Shown: positions 25,650 through 34,252 of the stretch, one piece after another
How positions within the stretch are numbered: the stretch's first letter is position 1
Layout of the letters: each line of letters opens with the position of its first letter
DNA from: Orlajensenia stereocauli
Lineage (GTDB): Bacteria > Actinomycetota > Actinomycetes > Actinomycetales > Microbacteriaceae
Assembly (NCBI RefSeq): GCF_039548895.1
Contig: NZ_JBCLVG010000002.1
Reading direction: 5' to 3' (one strand)
Length of the DNA: 64,000 nucleotides
Notes under the pieces: model-generated
What the model saw: the letters and a program-made list of their open reading frames with translations, nothing else
Database searches by the model: none
What the model was told of the DNA's origin: nothing
Translations under genes and position numbers: made by a program

Positions 25650-26387
25650 TTACAGCACGGCGCGACTCAATTCGTTGGGGGTAGGGCGAGATCCCCACTG
25701 CAAGATCCACGAATGCATGGCGACGGCCGCGGCCGCGCTGGCGTTGATGGAGCGGGTCGACCCGTACTGCGTGATCTCGACGACGGCATCCGCCGCCGCA
25801 AGAGCCTCGGCGCTCATGCCGGGCCCTTCCTGCCCGAACAGCAGGATGCACCTCTCCGGCCAGTCGAAGGTCTCGATGGAGACGGAGCCCGGCACGTTGT
25901 CCACCGCGATGATGGGCAGCTCGCGTGCGCGCGCCCAGGCTACGAGGTCGGCGACGTCGGGGTGGTTCAGCACGTGCTGGTAGCGGTCGGTGACCATGGC
26001 ACCGCGCTTGTTCCAGCGCCGGCGGCCCACGATGTGCACAGTGTCGGCGGCGAAGGCGTTGGCACTGCGCACGATGGAGCCGATGTTCATGTCGTGCTGC
26101 CAGTTCTCGATGGCTGCGTGGAACGGATGACGGTGCTCGTCGAGATCGGCGACGATCGCGTCCATGCGCCAGTACCGATAGCGGTCGATGACGTTGCGGG
26201 TGTCGCCGTCGCGCAGCAGCTCCGGGTCGAAGTGCGCTCCCTCCGGCCACTCCTCCTCGCCACCGGGCCACGGACCCACACCGTGCGTGCTGAGCTCGTT
26301 CGTCGGGTTGGGTGCTGCGTGGTTCTGCTCTGCGGTCGGGTTCTCGGGCACACCCAAGGGTACGGCGCTGCCGCTGTGTGAAGGCAT
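25650..26387 (-). CDS. SpoU/TrmH family RNA methyltransferase
   Basis: A 245-residue SAM-dependent 2'-O-ribose methyltransferase with the SPOUT knot. Motif 1 is NIGSIVRSANAF, motif 2 is ILLFGQEGPGM, and motif 3 is YGSTRSINASAAAAVAM. The first 60 residues are a low-complexity extension. ATG 26387 has no Shine-Dalgarno; an in-frame GTG at 26351 has TACCCT 5 nt before it and may be the true leaderless start, giving 233 residues. The RNA target (tRNA or rRNA) cannot be told. Confidence 0.85.
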   Translation of the reverse strand: MPSHSGSAVPLGVPENPTAEQNHAAPNPTNELSTHGVGPWPGGEEEWPEGAHFDPELLRDGDTRNVIDRYRYWRMDAIVADLDEHRHPFHAAIENWQHDMNIGSIVRSANAFAADTVHIVGRRRWNKRGAMVTDRYQHVLNHPDVADLVAWARARELPIIAVDNVPGSVSIETFDWPERCILLFGQEGPGMSAEALAAADAVVEITQYGSTRSINASAAAAVAMHSWILQWGSRPTPNELSRAVL

Positions 26388-26431
26388 CTCGGCGGCACCG
26401 TCCGCGCCATTCCGCGGATCCGCCGCCGCCC

Positions 26432-26467
26432 GCCTTCACACGGCGTGGGGATTGCCTTCACACGGCG
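26432..26467. repeat. Tandem GCCTTCACACGGCG repeats before mntH
   Basis: GCCTTCACACGGCG occurs at 26432 and again at 26454 (period 22), each followed by a GGGGAT-like run. An inverted partial copy, TGTGTGAAGGC, is at 26375-26385 over the methyltransferase start. This looks like a binding-site array in the divergent promoter region. Confidence 0.6.
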
Positions 26468-26477
26468 GGGATGGGTA

Positions 26478-26497
26478 CTTTTCGGCACGCCTAAAAG
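26478..26497. promoter_or_regulatory. Candidate MntR operator of mntH
   Basis: CTTTTCGGCACGCCTAAAAG is an inverted repeat with 9-bp arms and one mismatch around a 2-bp centre. It covers the -35 and spacer of the mntH promoter (-10 at 26502). A DtxR-family regulator is encoded just after mntH, so metal-dependent repression here is likely. Confidence 0.65.
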
Positions 26498-26501
26498 CGG
26501 C

Positions 26502-26507
26502 TAGGGT
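26502..26507 (+). promoter_or_regulatory. -10 box of leaderless mntH promoter
   Basis: TAGGGT is placed 6 nt before GTG 26514. Confidence 0.55.
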
Positions 26508-26513
26508 TTCGGT

Positions 26514-27809
26514 GTGCCGAAAGACGTGGTGGCGACGACGCCGGGGGATGCTCCCGCCACCGTCGCGCGCCCACCCCGCTCCGCAGCGGGCACGCGCGTC
26601 GTCTGGCTCATGGGTCCAGCGCTCGTGGCCGGCGTCGCCTACCTCGATCCGGGGAACGTCGCGAGCAACATGACCGCGGGCGCCCGCTACGGTTACCTCC
26701 TCGTGTGGGTGGTCGTGCTGGCCAACGGCATGGCGTGGCTCATCCAGTACCTCTCGGCCAAGCTCGGCATCGTCACGGGCGAGAGCCTGCCGCAGGTGCT
26801 GGGCCGCCGCATCCGTCGTCGTCCGGCTCGCATCGCCTACTGGCTGCAGGCCGAGGCGGTGGCCATGGCCACCGACCTGGCCGAGGTCATCGGCGGGGCG
26901 GTCGCGCTCAACCTGTTGTTCGGCATCCCCCTGGTGGTCGGCGGCGTCATCACCGGGCTGGTCTCGCTCGTGCTGCTCGCCGTGCACAGCCGACGCGGGC
27001 CGCGCACCTTCGAGTTCATCATCATCGGGCTCGTCGTCATCATCTCCATCGGCTTCTGCGTCGGCGTCTTCATCGCACCCCCGGATGCCGGAAGCGTGCT
27101 GGGCGGGCTGGTTCCGCGCTTCGAGGACTCGGGGTCCGTGCTGCTCGCCGCGTCGATCCTCGGGGCCACGATCATGCCGCACGCGATCTACGCGCACTCC
27201 GCGCTCTCCCGCGATCGCTTCGGCGGCCACGAGACCCGCACGGCGAACGGCGGCTTCAGCACCCGGCGGCTGTTGCGCGCCACCCGGTGGGACGTCTCGA
27301 TCGCCATGGCCATCGCCGGCACGGTGAACCTCTGCATCCTGCTGCTGGCCGCAGCCAACCTCGCCGGGATCGCCGGGACCGACAGCCTCGAGGGTGCCTA
27401 TGCCGCGATCGGCGCGTCGCTCGGCCCCCTCGTCGCCACCCTCTTCGCCGTCGGCCTGCTCGCCTCAGGACTGGCATCGACCTCTGTCGGCGCCTATGCC
27501 GGAGCCGAGATCATGGCCGGCCTGCTGCACGCCCGCATCCCCCTGCTGACGCGTCGCCTCGTCACGCTCGTGCCGGCCCTCGTGGTGCTCGCGATCGGCT
27601 TCGACCCCACCCTCGCGCTCGTGCTCAGCCAGGTCGTGCTCTCCTTCGGCATCCCGTTCGCACTCATCCCGCTCGTGATCCTCACGGCCCGCTCGAGCGT
27701 GCTCGGCCCGTGGCGCAATCACTGGGCGACGACGGCAGCCGGAGTGGCCGCGTCAGTGTTCCTGGTGACCCTCAACGGCGTGCTGCTGTGGCTCGTCTTC
27801 ACGGGCTGA
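26514..27809 (+). CDS. mntH: Nramp family manganese transporter
   Basis: A 431-residue proton-coupled divalent metal importer with 11 helices. Metal-binding helix 1 carries VAYLDPGNVASN (the DPGN motif) at about residues 41-52, and helix 6 carries GATIMPHAIYAHS (the MPH motif) near 219. GTG 26514 is leaderless and 22 bp separate its stop from the regulator gene. The DtxR-family neighbour and operator point to manganese rather than iron. Confidence 0.93.
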   Translation: MPKDVVATTPGDAPATVARPPRSAAGTRVVWLMGPALVAGVAYLDPGNVASNMTAGARYGYLLVWVVVLANGMAWLIQYLSAKLGIVTGESLPQVLGRRIRRRPARIAYWLQAEAVAMATDLAEVIGGAVALNLLFGIPLVVGGVITGLVSLVLLAVHSRRGPRTFEFIIIGLVVIISIGFCVGVFIAPPDAGSVLGGLVPRFEDSGSVLLAASILGATIMPHAIYAHSALSRDRFGGHETRTANGGFSTRRLLRATRWDVSIAMAIAGTVNLCILLLAAANLAGIAGTDSLEGAYAAIGASLGPLVATLFAVGLLASGLASTSVGAYAGAEIMAGLLHARIPLLTRRLVTLVPALVVLAIGFDPTLALVLSQVVLSFGIPFALIPLVILTARSSVLGPWRNHWATTAAGVAASVFLVTLNGVLLWLVFTG

Positions 27810-27818
27810 GACCACGGA

Positions 27819-27824
27819 TAGTCT
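27819..27824 (+). promoter_or_regulatory. -10 box of leaderless mntR promoter
   Basis: TAGTCT lies 7 nt before ATG 27832. This would give mntR its own transcript in addition to read-through from mntH. Confidence 0.45.
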
Positions 27825-27831
27825 GAACGCG

Positions 27832-28473
27832 ATGGCGAACACCTCCCCGGCGATCGAGGACTACCTCAAGACGATCCACGCCCACACCGAGTGGCAGCCC
27901 GAGCCGATCACGCCGTCGGTGCTCGCAACGCGGCTGGCCGTCGCGCCATCATCCGTCACCGAGATGGTGAAGAAGCTGGCCGCCCAGGGACTCGTCACGC
28001 ATCAGCCGTACGGCGCGATCAGGCTGACGGATGCCGGGCTCTCGCGGGCGCTCGGCGTCGTGCGCCGGCACCGACTCGTCGAGACCTGGCTGGTGAGCGA
28101 CATGGGCTACGGCTGGGACGCCGTGCACGACGAGGCCGAGGTGCTCGAGCACGCGATCAGCGATCGGCTGCTCGAGGCCATCGACACGCACCTGGGCAGG
28201 CCGGTCCGCGACCCCCACGGCGACCCGATCCCGCAGGCCGACGGCAGCATCGTCTCCGTGCCGACGGTGCTGCTCTCCGAGGCCCCGGCCGGGCATGCGG
28301 GAACGGTGGTGCGCATCAGCGACCGCGACCCTCTGCTGCTGCGCCGCCTGGCCGCCGGCGGCATCCGCCCCGGAGTGCTCGTGACGCTGTCGGGCGACAC
28401 CCTCGACGGACCAGACGGGACGGCCGTCGAGCTGGATGCCGATGGTCGGGAGGCGATCTGGCTCACGGCCTGA
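27832..28473 (+). CDS. mntR: DtxR/MntR family metal-dependent repressor
   Basis: A 213-residue regulator. The winged helix (about residues 6-70) includes EDYLKTIHAHTEW, then VAPSSVTEMVKKLAAQGLV. The metal-binding and dimerisation domain holds HRLVETWLVSDMGYGWDAVHDEAEVLEHAISD. A C-terminal SH3-like/FeoA domain follows from about 140. The mntH location implies manganese sensing. The length matches the three-domain DtxR type. Confidence 0.88.
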   Translation: MANTSPAIEDYLKTIHAHTEWQPEPITPSVLATRLAVAPSSVTEMVKKLAAQGLVTHQPYGAIRLTDAGLSRALGVVRRHRLVETWLVSDMGYGWDAVHDEAEVLEHAISDRLLEAIDTHLGRPVRDPHGDPIPQADGSIVSVPTVLLSEAPAGHAGTVVRISDRDPLLLRRLAAGGIRPGVLVTLSGDTLDGPDGTAVELDADGREAIWLTA

Positions 28474-28513
28474 GACCGTCTCCCGGCGGGATCGAGGCCG
28501 CGACCAGGCCGGA

Positions 28514-29935
28514 TCAGACCAGCGCCGCCTCGGGGAACCGCAGTGGCGGCACAGGAACGTCGAGGTTGGCTCCACCCCTGTAGCGGGTGGCGATGTGGTT
28601 GTCGGGGAGGCGAGGTCCGCGCCCGAACAGGCGTTCGCGCAGGGTGGCGCGCTCATCGGACTCGCTCGCGTCGGGAAGCCGGCCACGGCGGCGCAGCTCC
28701 GGCACGACGAGCTCCGCGAAATCGCGCGCGGTGTCGAAGGAGTGGTACTGGCGGAGGTTGATGCCGTCGACGCCGTCCTCGTCGAGCCAGCGCTCGATCT
28801 CGTCGGCGACCACCGAGGGGGTTCCCACGACGAAGTAGCGCTCGGCCCTGCCGGCGCGGAGCCCGTCGAGGACCTCGCCGACCGACCTGTCGAGCGGCAG
28901 GAACGGCAGGCGGTCGAGTTCGCTGCCCGAACGTCGGATCGCCTCGGCGACGGTGATGTCGCGCGGAGAGGTCGTGATGTCCACGGGCAGGCTGGAGTGC
29001 GCGAGGATGCCGTCGAGACTGGTGTGCTCGCGGTAGAGCCGCCACTTGTCTGCAGCCTCCTCCTCGGTCCGTCCGACGATCACGCCGGCCTGCACGATGA
29101 ACTTGATGTCGTCGCGGGTGCGCCCATGGCGCTCCGCCGCCGCCGTCATTCCGGCGACGTTGTCGCGGAAGTCCTCCGCCGTGCGCCCGCCCGTGAACAC
29201 CAGCTCGGCATGGCGTCCGGCGAACTCTGTGCCCGCCGGAGACCCCGTGGCCTGGAACAGCACGGGAGTGCGCTGGGGTGACGGATGCACGATGTGCGGG
29301 CCGGCGACGCGATGGGCCGCGCCGACGTGGTCGATGTAGCGCACCTTCGACGGATCCGTGGCGATCCCACGCTCGCGGTCGTACACCACGGCCCCGTCGT
29401 CCCACGAGCCCTCCCACAGCTTGTAGAGCACGTCGAGGTACTCGTCGGCGAGCTCGTACCGACGGTCGTGGGGGATCTCCCCCTCGAGCCCGAAGTTGCG
29501 TGCGGCGTTCGGCAGGTAGGAGGTGACGATGTTCCAGCCGAACCTGCCGCGGGTGAGGTGGTCCAGGGTCGATGCCCGGCGCGCGAAGGCGAAGGGGGGC
29601 TCGTAGGTCGTCGAGAAGGTGGCACCGAATCCGAGGCGTTTCGTCACGGCCGCCATCGCCGGGATGACCAGGAGCGGGTCGATGTTCGGGCTCTGCAGGC
29701 CTTCGCGCAGGGCCGTCTCCGGGCCGTCGCGGAAGACGTCGTATGCGCCGATCACGTCGGCGAGGAAGACGGCGTCGAATCCGCCGTCCTCGAGGATCCC
29801 GGCCAGTTCGGTCCAGTACTCGAGCTCGTCGAAGCGATGGCGGTTGTTGCCGGGAAGCGGCCACAACCCGTGGGTGATGTGGCTGATGCACGCCATCTCG
29901 AAGAGGTTGAGGATGAGTTGCTTCTTCTCGGTCAT
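28514..29935 (-). CDS. FMN-dependent LLM monooxygenase (NtaA/SnaA/DszA family), last gene of the ABC/monooxygenase operon
   Basis: A 473-residue bacterial-luciferase-like TIM-barrel monooxygenase that uses reduced FMN supplied in trans. Family features are FDAVFLADVIG, the TLDHLTRGRFGWNIVTSYLPNAARNFG substrate/flavin segment near 125-150, and PSPQRTPVLFQATGSPAG near 220-240. Members oxidise nitrilotriacetate, dibenzothiophene sulfone and related compounds. ATG 29935 overlaps the upstream stop by 4 bp. It is about half identical by eye to the 31161 gene product in the core motifs. No flavin reductase is in the operon. Confidence 0.88.
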   Translation of the reverse strand: MTEKKQLILNLFEMACISHITHGLWPLPGNNRHRFDELEYWTELAGILEDGGFDAVFLADVIGAYDVFRDGPETALREGLQSPNIDPLLVIPAMAAVTKRLGFGATFSTTYEPPFAFARRASTLDHLTRGRFGWNIVTSYLPNAARNFGLEGEIPHDRRYELADEYLDVLYKLWEGSWDDGAVVYDRERGIATDPSKVRYIDHVGAAHRVAGPHIVHPSPQRTPVLFQATGSPAGTEFAGRHAELVFTGGRTAEDFRDNVAGMTAAAERHGRTRDDIKFIVQAGVIVGRTEEEAADKWRLYREHTSLDGILAHSSLPVDITTSPRDITVAEAIRRSGSELDRLPFLPLDRSVGEVLDGLRAGRAERYFVVGTPSVVADEIERWLDEDGVDGINLRQYHSFDTARDFAELVVPELRRRGRLPDASESDERATLRERLFGRGPRLPDNHIATRYRGGANLDVPVPPLRFPEAALV

Positions 29936-31164
29936 TCCGATGCCTCCGTGTTCGTTGCCGTCGACTCCGCCGACGGGACCGTGTAGATGCTCAGCGGGTC
30001 GGCCTCGTTGAGACGGACGTCGCCGATCACGCGCTCCTTGTAGATGCGCGGGTTGTGCGAGGTGATGGTGCGGGCGTTCCTCCAGTGCCTGTCGAGGGCC
30101 AGCGAGCGGCCGACTCCCGACGAGCCGAGGGCGTCGAAGACGAGCGTCGACGCCGCCAGGGCGGCATCCGTCACCCCGATCTGGGCCTCGTAGACCGCGA
30201 CAGCTGCCGCGCGCGCTGCCTGGGTCGGGTCGCCGCCCGCGCCGATCTCCTCCCACACCGAGTCGAGCCTCCTGGCGGCGCGGCCGACCGAGGCCTCGGC
30301 GACGAAGGCGTGTGCTGCGATGCGGCCGACCACCTGCTGCACCTGCGCGTCGTCGCGTGGCCGCTCGGACAGCCCGTGCGGGTAGGACCGCCCGCGGGCC
30401 GTCACAGCCTGGACGGCTTCGTCCCGCACGGCCCGGGCGATTCCGGCGAGGGCTGCGAGCAGCACCAGCTGGTAGACCGCCTCCTGGGAGACGAAGCGGT
30501 CGGTGAACGCGAGCACGTCCTCCTCGGCGACCAACACGTCGCGGAGCCGGGTGGTGCCGCTGCCCGTCGCCCGCTGGCCGAACCCGTCCCAGTCGTCGAC
30601 GAGGTCGACGCCGTCAGCCCGCGCGTCGACGAGCACCAGTCGCGCCGCGCCGTCCTCCGCGAGCGCGAGCACGCCGACCCAGTCCGCGTAGATCGAACCC
30701 GTGCTGTAGTACTTGACGCCGTTCAGCAGCAGGCGGCCGTCGACGCGTTCGATCCTGGTGTCGCCGAGGATGCTGGTCGTTCCGAGTTCGGACCACGCGC
30801 CGCCGATCACCGCGCCGGCCCCGATCCGGCGGCGCCACTCGCTGTCGCGTTCAGTCTGACCGGCGAGGCGGTCCTCGACGAACGCGATGTGGTTGCGCCA
30901 GATCTGCGGCTGGTTGGAGTCCGCCGCCCCCAGGTCGACGAGCAGCTCGAAGAACTCCTCGACGCCCAGCCCGGCTCCGCCATCCGCCTCCGGGATGCGC
31001 AGGGCGCCGAATCCGGATGCGGCGAGCGCTGCGGTCTCGACGTGGGGCCGTGTTCCGGACGTCTCGTGCTCGAGCGCGGTCTCGGCGATGCGCTCGAACA
31101 CGGGCTCGAGCCGCGTGCGCGCAGCGGCGAGCGCGGTGACGGCGGTTCCGGTGCCGATGCTCAC
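29932..31164 (-). CDS. Acyl-CoA-dehydrogenase-fold flavin monooxygenase (DszC/SfnC-like)
   Basis: A 410-residue protein of the acyl-CoA dehydrogenase superfamily. It has an N-terminal helical domain, a mid beta domain (GGAWSELGTTSILGDTRIER, LLLNGVKYYSTGSIYADWVGVLAL), and C-terminal helices with HNPRIYKERVIGD. The GVKYYSTGS segment is typical of DszC/SfnC-type monooxygenases rather than true dehydrogenases. The GTG start overlaps the preceding monooxygenase stop (GTGA). Placed between two LLM monooxygenases, it likely works on the same substrate class. Confidence 0.82.
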   Translation of the reverse strand: MSIGTGTAVTALAAARTRLEPVFERIAETALEHETSGTRPHVETAALAASGFGALRIPEADGGAGLGVEEFFELLVDLGAADSNQPQIWRNHIAFVEDRLAGQTERDSEWRRRIGAGAVIGGAWSELGTTSILGDTRIERVDGRLLLNGVKYYSTGSIYADWVGVLALAEDGAARLVLVDARADGVDLVDDWDGFGQRATGSGTTRLRDVLVAEEDVLAFTDRFVSQEAVYQLVLLAALAGIARAVRDEAVQAVTARGRSYPHGLSERPRDDAQVQQVVGRIAAHAFVAEASVGRAARRLDSVWEEIGAGGDPTQAARAAAVAVYEAQIGVTDAALAASTLVFDALGSSGVGRSLALDRHWRNARTITSHNPRIYKERVIGDVRLNEADPLSIYTVPSAESTATNTEASE

Positions 31165-32534
31165 GCCCCGACCTCGACCGCCGCGAACGCGCCTCTGTAC
31201 TTCGCCGCCGGATGCCGGTCGTTCACCCGCGCCTCGCCGAACAGACGGTCGCGCAGCGTGGGGCCGTCTCCGTACTCGCTCTGGGCGAGGCCCCGGGCGC
31301 GCAGCACCGGGAGGACCTTGTCCGCGAATTCCTCGAAGGAGCCCGGGATGACCCAGTTGATGACGTTGATGCCGTCGACTCCTGCCGCCTGCCAGATCTC
31401 GAGCGCGTCGGCGATCTGCTCGGGCGTGCCGACGAGCCGCGTCGACCGCGAGATGAGCACAGCGATGTCGGCGACGATCGGCTCGCGGTCGGTGATGGCC
31501 TTCGACACCCACTCGCCGAAGCCCTTGGCCGTGTTGGTGTCGACGTCCTTCAGTGGTGTCTGCGGGTCGTAGACCCTGCCGTCGGAATCGACGAGGGCGG
31601 AGTGGGCGAGGTAGCCCTCGATGCTGATGTACTTCTCGTACTCCTCCGCCTTCGCGCGAGCCTCCTCCTCGGTGTCGCCGATGACGAACGAGAGCCCCTG
31701 GAAGAACTTGATGTCCTCACCCCTGCGCCCGAACTCCACGGCGCGCGACCGAGTCGCCTCGATCTGCTGGCGCGCCAGCTCCGGGCTCGGCGAGATCAGG
31801 AACACGGCCTCGGCATTGCGTGCGGCGAAGTCGCGACCTGAAGCGCTCGACCCCGCCTGATAGAGCACGGGGGTGCGTTGCGGAGACGGCGACGGAAGGT
31901 GCGGTCCCTGCACCGAGTAGCGCTCGGACTCGTGGTTGATCTTGTGGATCTTCGACGAGTCGCCGAAGACACCGCTCTCGCGATCCTTCAGGAGTGCCCC
32001 CTCGTCCCACGAGCCCTCCCACAGCTTGTAGGTGACGTCGACGTACTCCTCGGCCCAGGCGTAGCGCTCGGTGTGGTCGGTCAATCGCGGGAAGCCGAAG
32101 TTGCGCGCCCCGTTGTCCTGCAGGCCGGTGACGATGTTCCAGGCGATTCGACCGTTCGAGATGTGGTCGAGGGTCGAGACCTGCCTGGCGAACTGGTACG
32201 GGTGGCTCTGCGCGACGTTCGACGTGAGTGCCAGGCCGATCTTCTCGGTGTGCACAGCCAGCGCCGCCACGAGTGGGATGGGGTCGTTCGATGGGATCTG
32301 CAGTCCTTCGCGGATGTACACGTCGAAGTCGGCATCCGCGTCACCGTAGACCCCGGTGACGTCGGCGAAGAACAGGGCGTCGAACTTCGCGGCCTCGAGC
32401 CTCTTGGCGAGGTCGATCCAGAGCCGGACGTCGTTGAAGTCGACCTGCCCGGCGTCGGGGCGGCGCCACTGGCCGTGGTGGATGTGGGAGTTCGTGTTCA
32501 TCACGAAGGCGTTGAAGTGCAGCGGGGTGGTCAT
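31161..32534 (-). CDS. FMN-dependent LLM monooxygenase (NtaA/SnaA/DszA family)
   Basis: A 457-residue TIM-barrel monooxygenase with MNTNSHIHHGQWRRPDA at the N-terminus, FDALFFADVTGVYG, TLDHISNGRIAWNIVTGLQDNGARNFG, and PSPQRTPVLYQAGSSASG. These match the family that also includes the 28514 product. The two copies differ in the mid region, so they may handle successive intermediates. The ATG overlaps the upstream ATPase stop by 4 bp. Confidence 0.88.
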   Translation of the reverse strand: MTTPLHFNAFVMNTNSHIHHGQWRRPDAGQVDFNDVRLWIDLAKRLEAAKFDALFFADVTGVYGDADADFDVYIREGLQIPSNDPIPLVAALAVHTEKIGLALTSNVAQSHPYQFARQVSTLDHISNGRIAWNIVTGLQDNGARNFGFPRLTDHTERYAWAEEYVDVTYKLWEGSWDEGALLKDRESGVFGDSSKIHKINHESERYSVQGPHLPSPSPQRTPVLYQAGSSASGRDFAARNAEAVFLISPSPELARQQIEATRSRAVEFGRRGEDIKFFQGLSFVIGDTEEEARAKAEEYEKYISIEGYLAHSALVDSDGRVYDPQTPLKDVDTNTAKGFGEWVSKAITDREPIVADIAVLISRSTRLVGTPEQIADALEIWQAAGVDGINVINWVIPGSFEEFADKVLPVLRARGLAQSEYGDGPTLRDRLFGEARVNDRHPAAKYRGAFAAVEVGA

Positions 32535-34252
32535 GCGTTCTGCTCCTGAGCGGGTCGGGGGTCGAAGACGGGGATGGACGCGATGAGCTCGCGGGTATAG
32601 GGCTCCCGGGGGCGGTGGAAGATGTCGTCGGGCGTGCCCGACTCGACCACGACGCCGTCCTTCATCACGAGCACCCGGTGGCTGAGGTGCGCGATGACGC
32701 CGAGGTCGTGCGAGATGAAGAGATAGCTCAGGCCGTGCTGACGCTGCAGCACGACGAGGAGGTCGAGGATCTGCGCCTGGATCGTCACGTCGAGGGCTGA
32801 GACGGCCTCGTCGAGCACGATGATGTCGGGTGCCTCGGCGAGAGCCCTCGCTATGGCGATCCGCTGGCGCTGCCCTCCGGAGAGCCGCAGGGGGAAGCGC
32901 CTCAGCACAGCGTGCTGCAGGCCGACCTGGTCGAGCAGTTCCCGGATGCGCTCCCCGCGAGCCGAGGCGCTCGCGAAGACGTCTCGCGGCAGCGCGTCGA
33001 GCAGGATCCGCTCGACGTTCCAGCGCGGGTCGAAGCTCGAGAGCGGGTCCTGCGAGACGACGGAGATGCGTGAGCGCAGCGCGCGTCGCCTGGGCTCGGG
33101 CAGGGTCGACCACGGCTGGCCGAGCAGGGTCACCGTGCCTGAGTCGGCGTTCTCCAACGCCAGGGCGATGCGTCCCGTCGTGCTCTTCCCCGAGCCGGAC
33201 TCGCCGACGATCCCGAGGGTCTCCCCCCTGTGCAGGTCGAAAGACACCGAGTCGACTGCCGTCGTGACCGAGCCGTCGGACGACCTGAATCGCTTGACGA
33301 GGTCGCGGGCAGACAGCACGACCTCGTCGCGCACCACGGCGGCCGGCGGGGCTGCCGCGAGCATCACGGCTCCGGCCGGGCTGAGAGAACCGCCCCGGGT
33401 GTCCTCGCTGGGCACAGCGGCGATGAGCGCACGGGTGTACTCCTCGCGCGGTGCGGCGAGCAGGTCGGCCGCAGCACCCTGCTCCACCACCCGGCCGTCC
33501 TTCATCACGAGGATGTGATCGGCCAATTGCGCCACCACCGAGAGGTCGTGGCTGATGAGGATGATCGACGCCCCGCGGCGCTTGGACGCCTCGAGCAGGG
33601 CGAGCACCTGGGCCTGCACGGTGACGTCGAGCGCGGTGGTGGGCTCATCGGCGATGACGACATCGGGGTCGAGGGCGAGGGCCGACGCGATCAGCGCACG
33701 CTGACGCAGGCCGCCCGAGAGCTGATCCGGACGCTGCCGAGCCCGCAGCTCCGGCTTCGGTACGCCGACCGAGGTCAGCAGCTCGATGACCTTCGTGCCG
33801 CGGGCTGCGGCGTCACCCCAGCCGTGAAGCCGCAGGCTCTCGGCGATCTCGGCTCCCACAGGGCGCAGGGGATCCAGCGACACGAGGGCGTCCTGGAGGA
33901 TGAAGCCGACCTCCTTGCCCCTGATGCCCTGCCACTGCCGATCCGACAGCCCGGCGACGTCGCGGCCGTGCAGGGAGAGCTCCCCGGCCGACACCCGAGC
34001 GCCGCGACCCGTGAGCCCGACCACGGTGCGCGCCGTGACCGACTTGCCCGAACCGGACTCGCCGACGATCGCGACGCACTGGCCCGGATGCAGGTCGAAG
34101 GACACGTCCTGCACGATCGGCCGCAGGCCGGCCGAGGTCTGGAACGCGACGGAGAGGTCGCGCACGCGCAGCCGCGGCCGGAATCCGGCCAGGCCGTCGA
34201 TCTCGGCCGCGAGGTCCGAGCCCGCGGCATCCGTGGTGACGGCATTCATCAC
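32531..34252 (-). CDS. Dipeptide/oligopeptide-type ABC transporter, fused double ATPase
   Basis: A 573-residue protein with two ABC ATPase domains in tandem, as in GsiA/DppD-DppF fusions. Domain 1 has Walker A GESGSGKSVTAR near residue 60, signature LSGGLRQRALIA, and Walker B VVIADEPT. Domain 2 has GESGSGKSTTGR near residue 355, LSGGQRQRIAIARALA and IIVLDEAV. It energises the two permeases encoded upstream. The second of two adjacent ATG codons (34249) could also be used. Confidence 0.93.
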   Translation of the reverse strand: MMNAVTTDAAGSDLAAEIDGLAGFRPRLRVRDLSVAFQTSAGLRPIVQDVSFDLHPGQCVAIVGESGSGKSVTARTVVGLTGRGARVSAGELSLHGRDVAGLSDRQWQGIRGKEVGFILQDALVSLDPLRPVGAEIAESLRLHGWGDAAARGTKVIELLTSVGVPKPELRARQRPDQLSGGLRQRALIASALALDPDVVIADEPTTALDVTVQAQVLALLEASKRRGASIILISHDLSVVAQLADHILVMKDGRVVEQGAAADLLAAPREEYTRALIAAVPSEDTRGGSLSPAGAVMLAAAPPAAVVRDEVVLSARDLVKRFRSSDGSVTTAVDSVSFDLHRGETLGIVGESGSGKSTTGRIALALENADSGTVTLLGQPWSTLPEPRRRALRSRISVVSQDPLSSFDPRWNVERILLDALPRDVFASASARGERIRELLDQVGLQHAVLRRFPLRLSGGQRQRIAIARALAEAPDIIVLDEAVSALDVTIQAQILDLLVVLQRQHGLSYLFISHDLGVIAHLSHRVLVMKDGVVVESGTPDDIFHRPREPYTRELIASIPVFDPRPAQEQNA

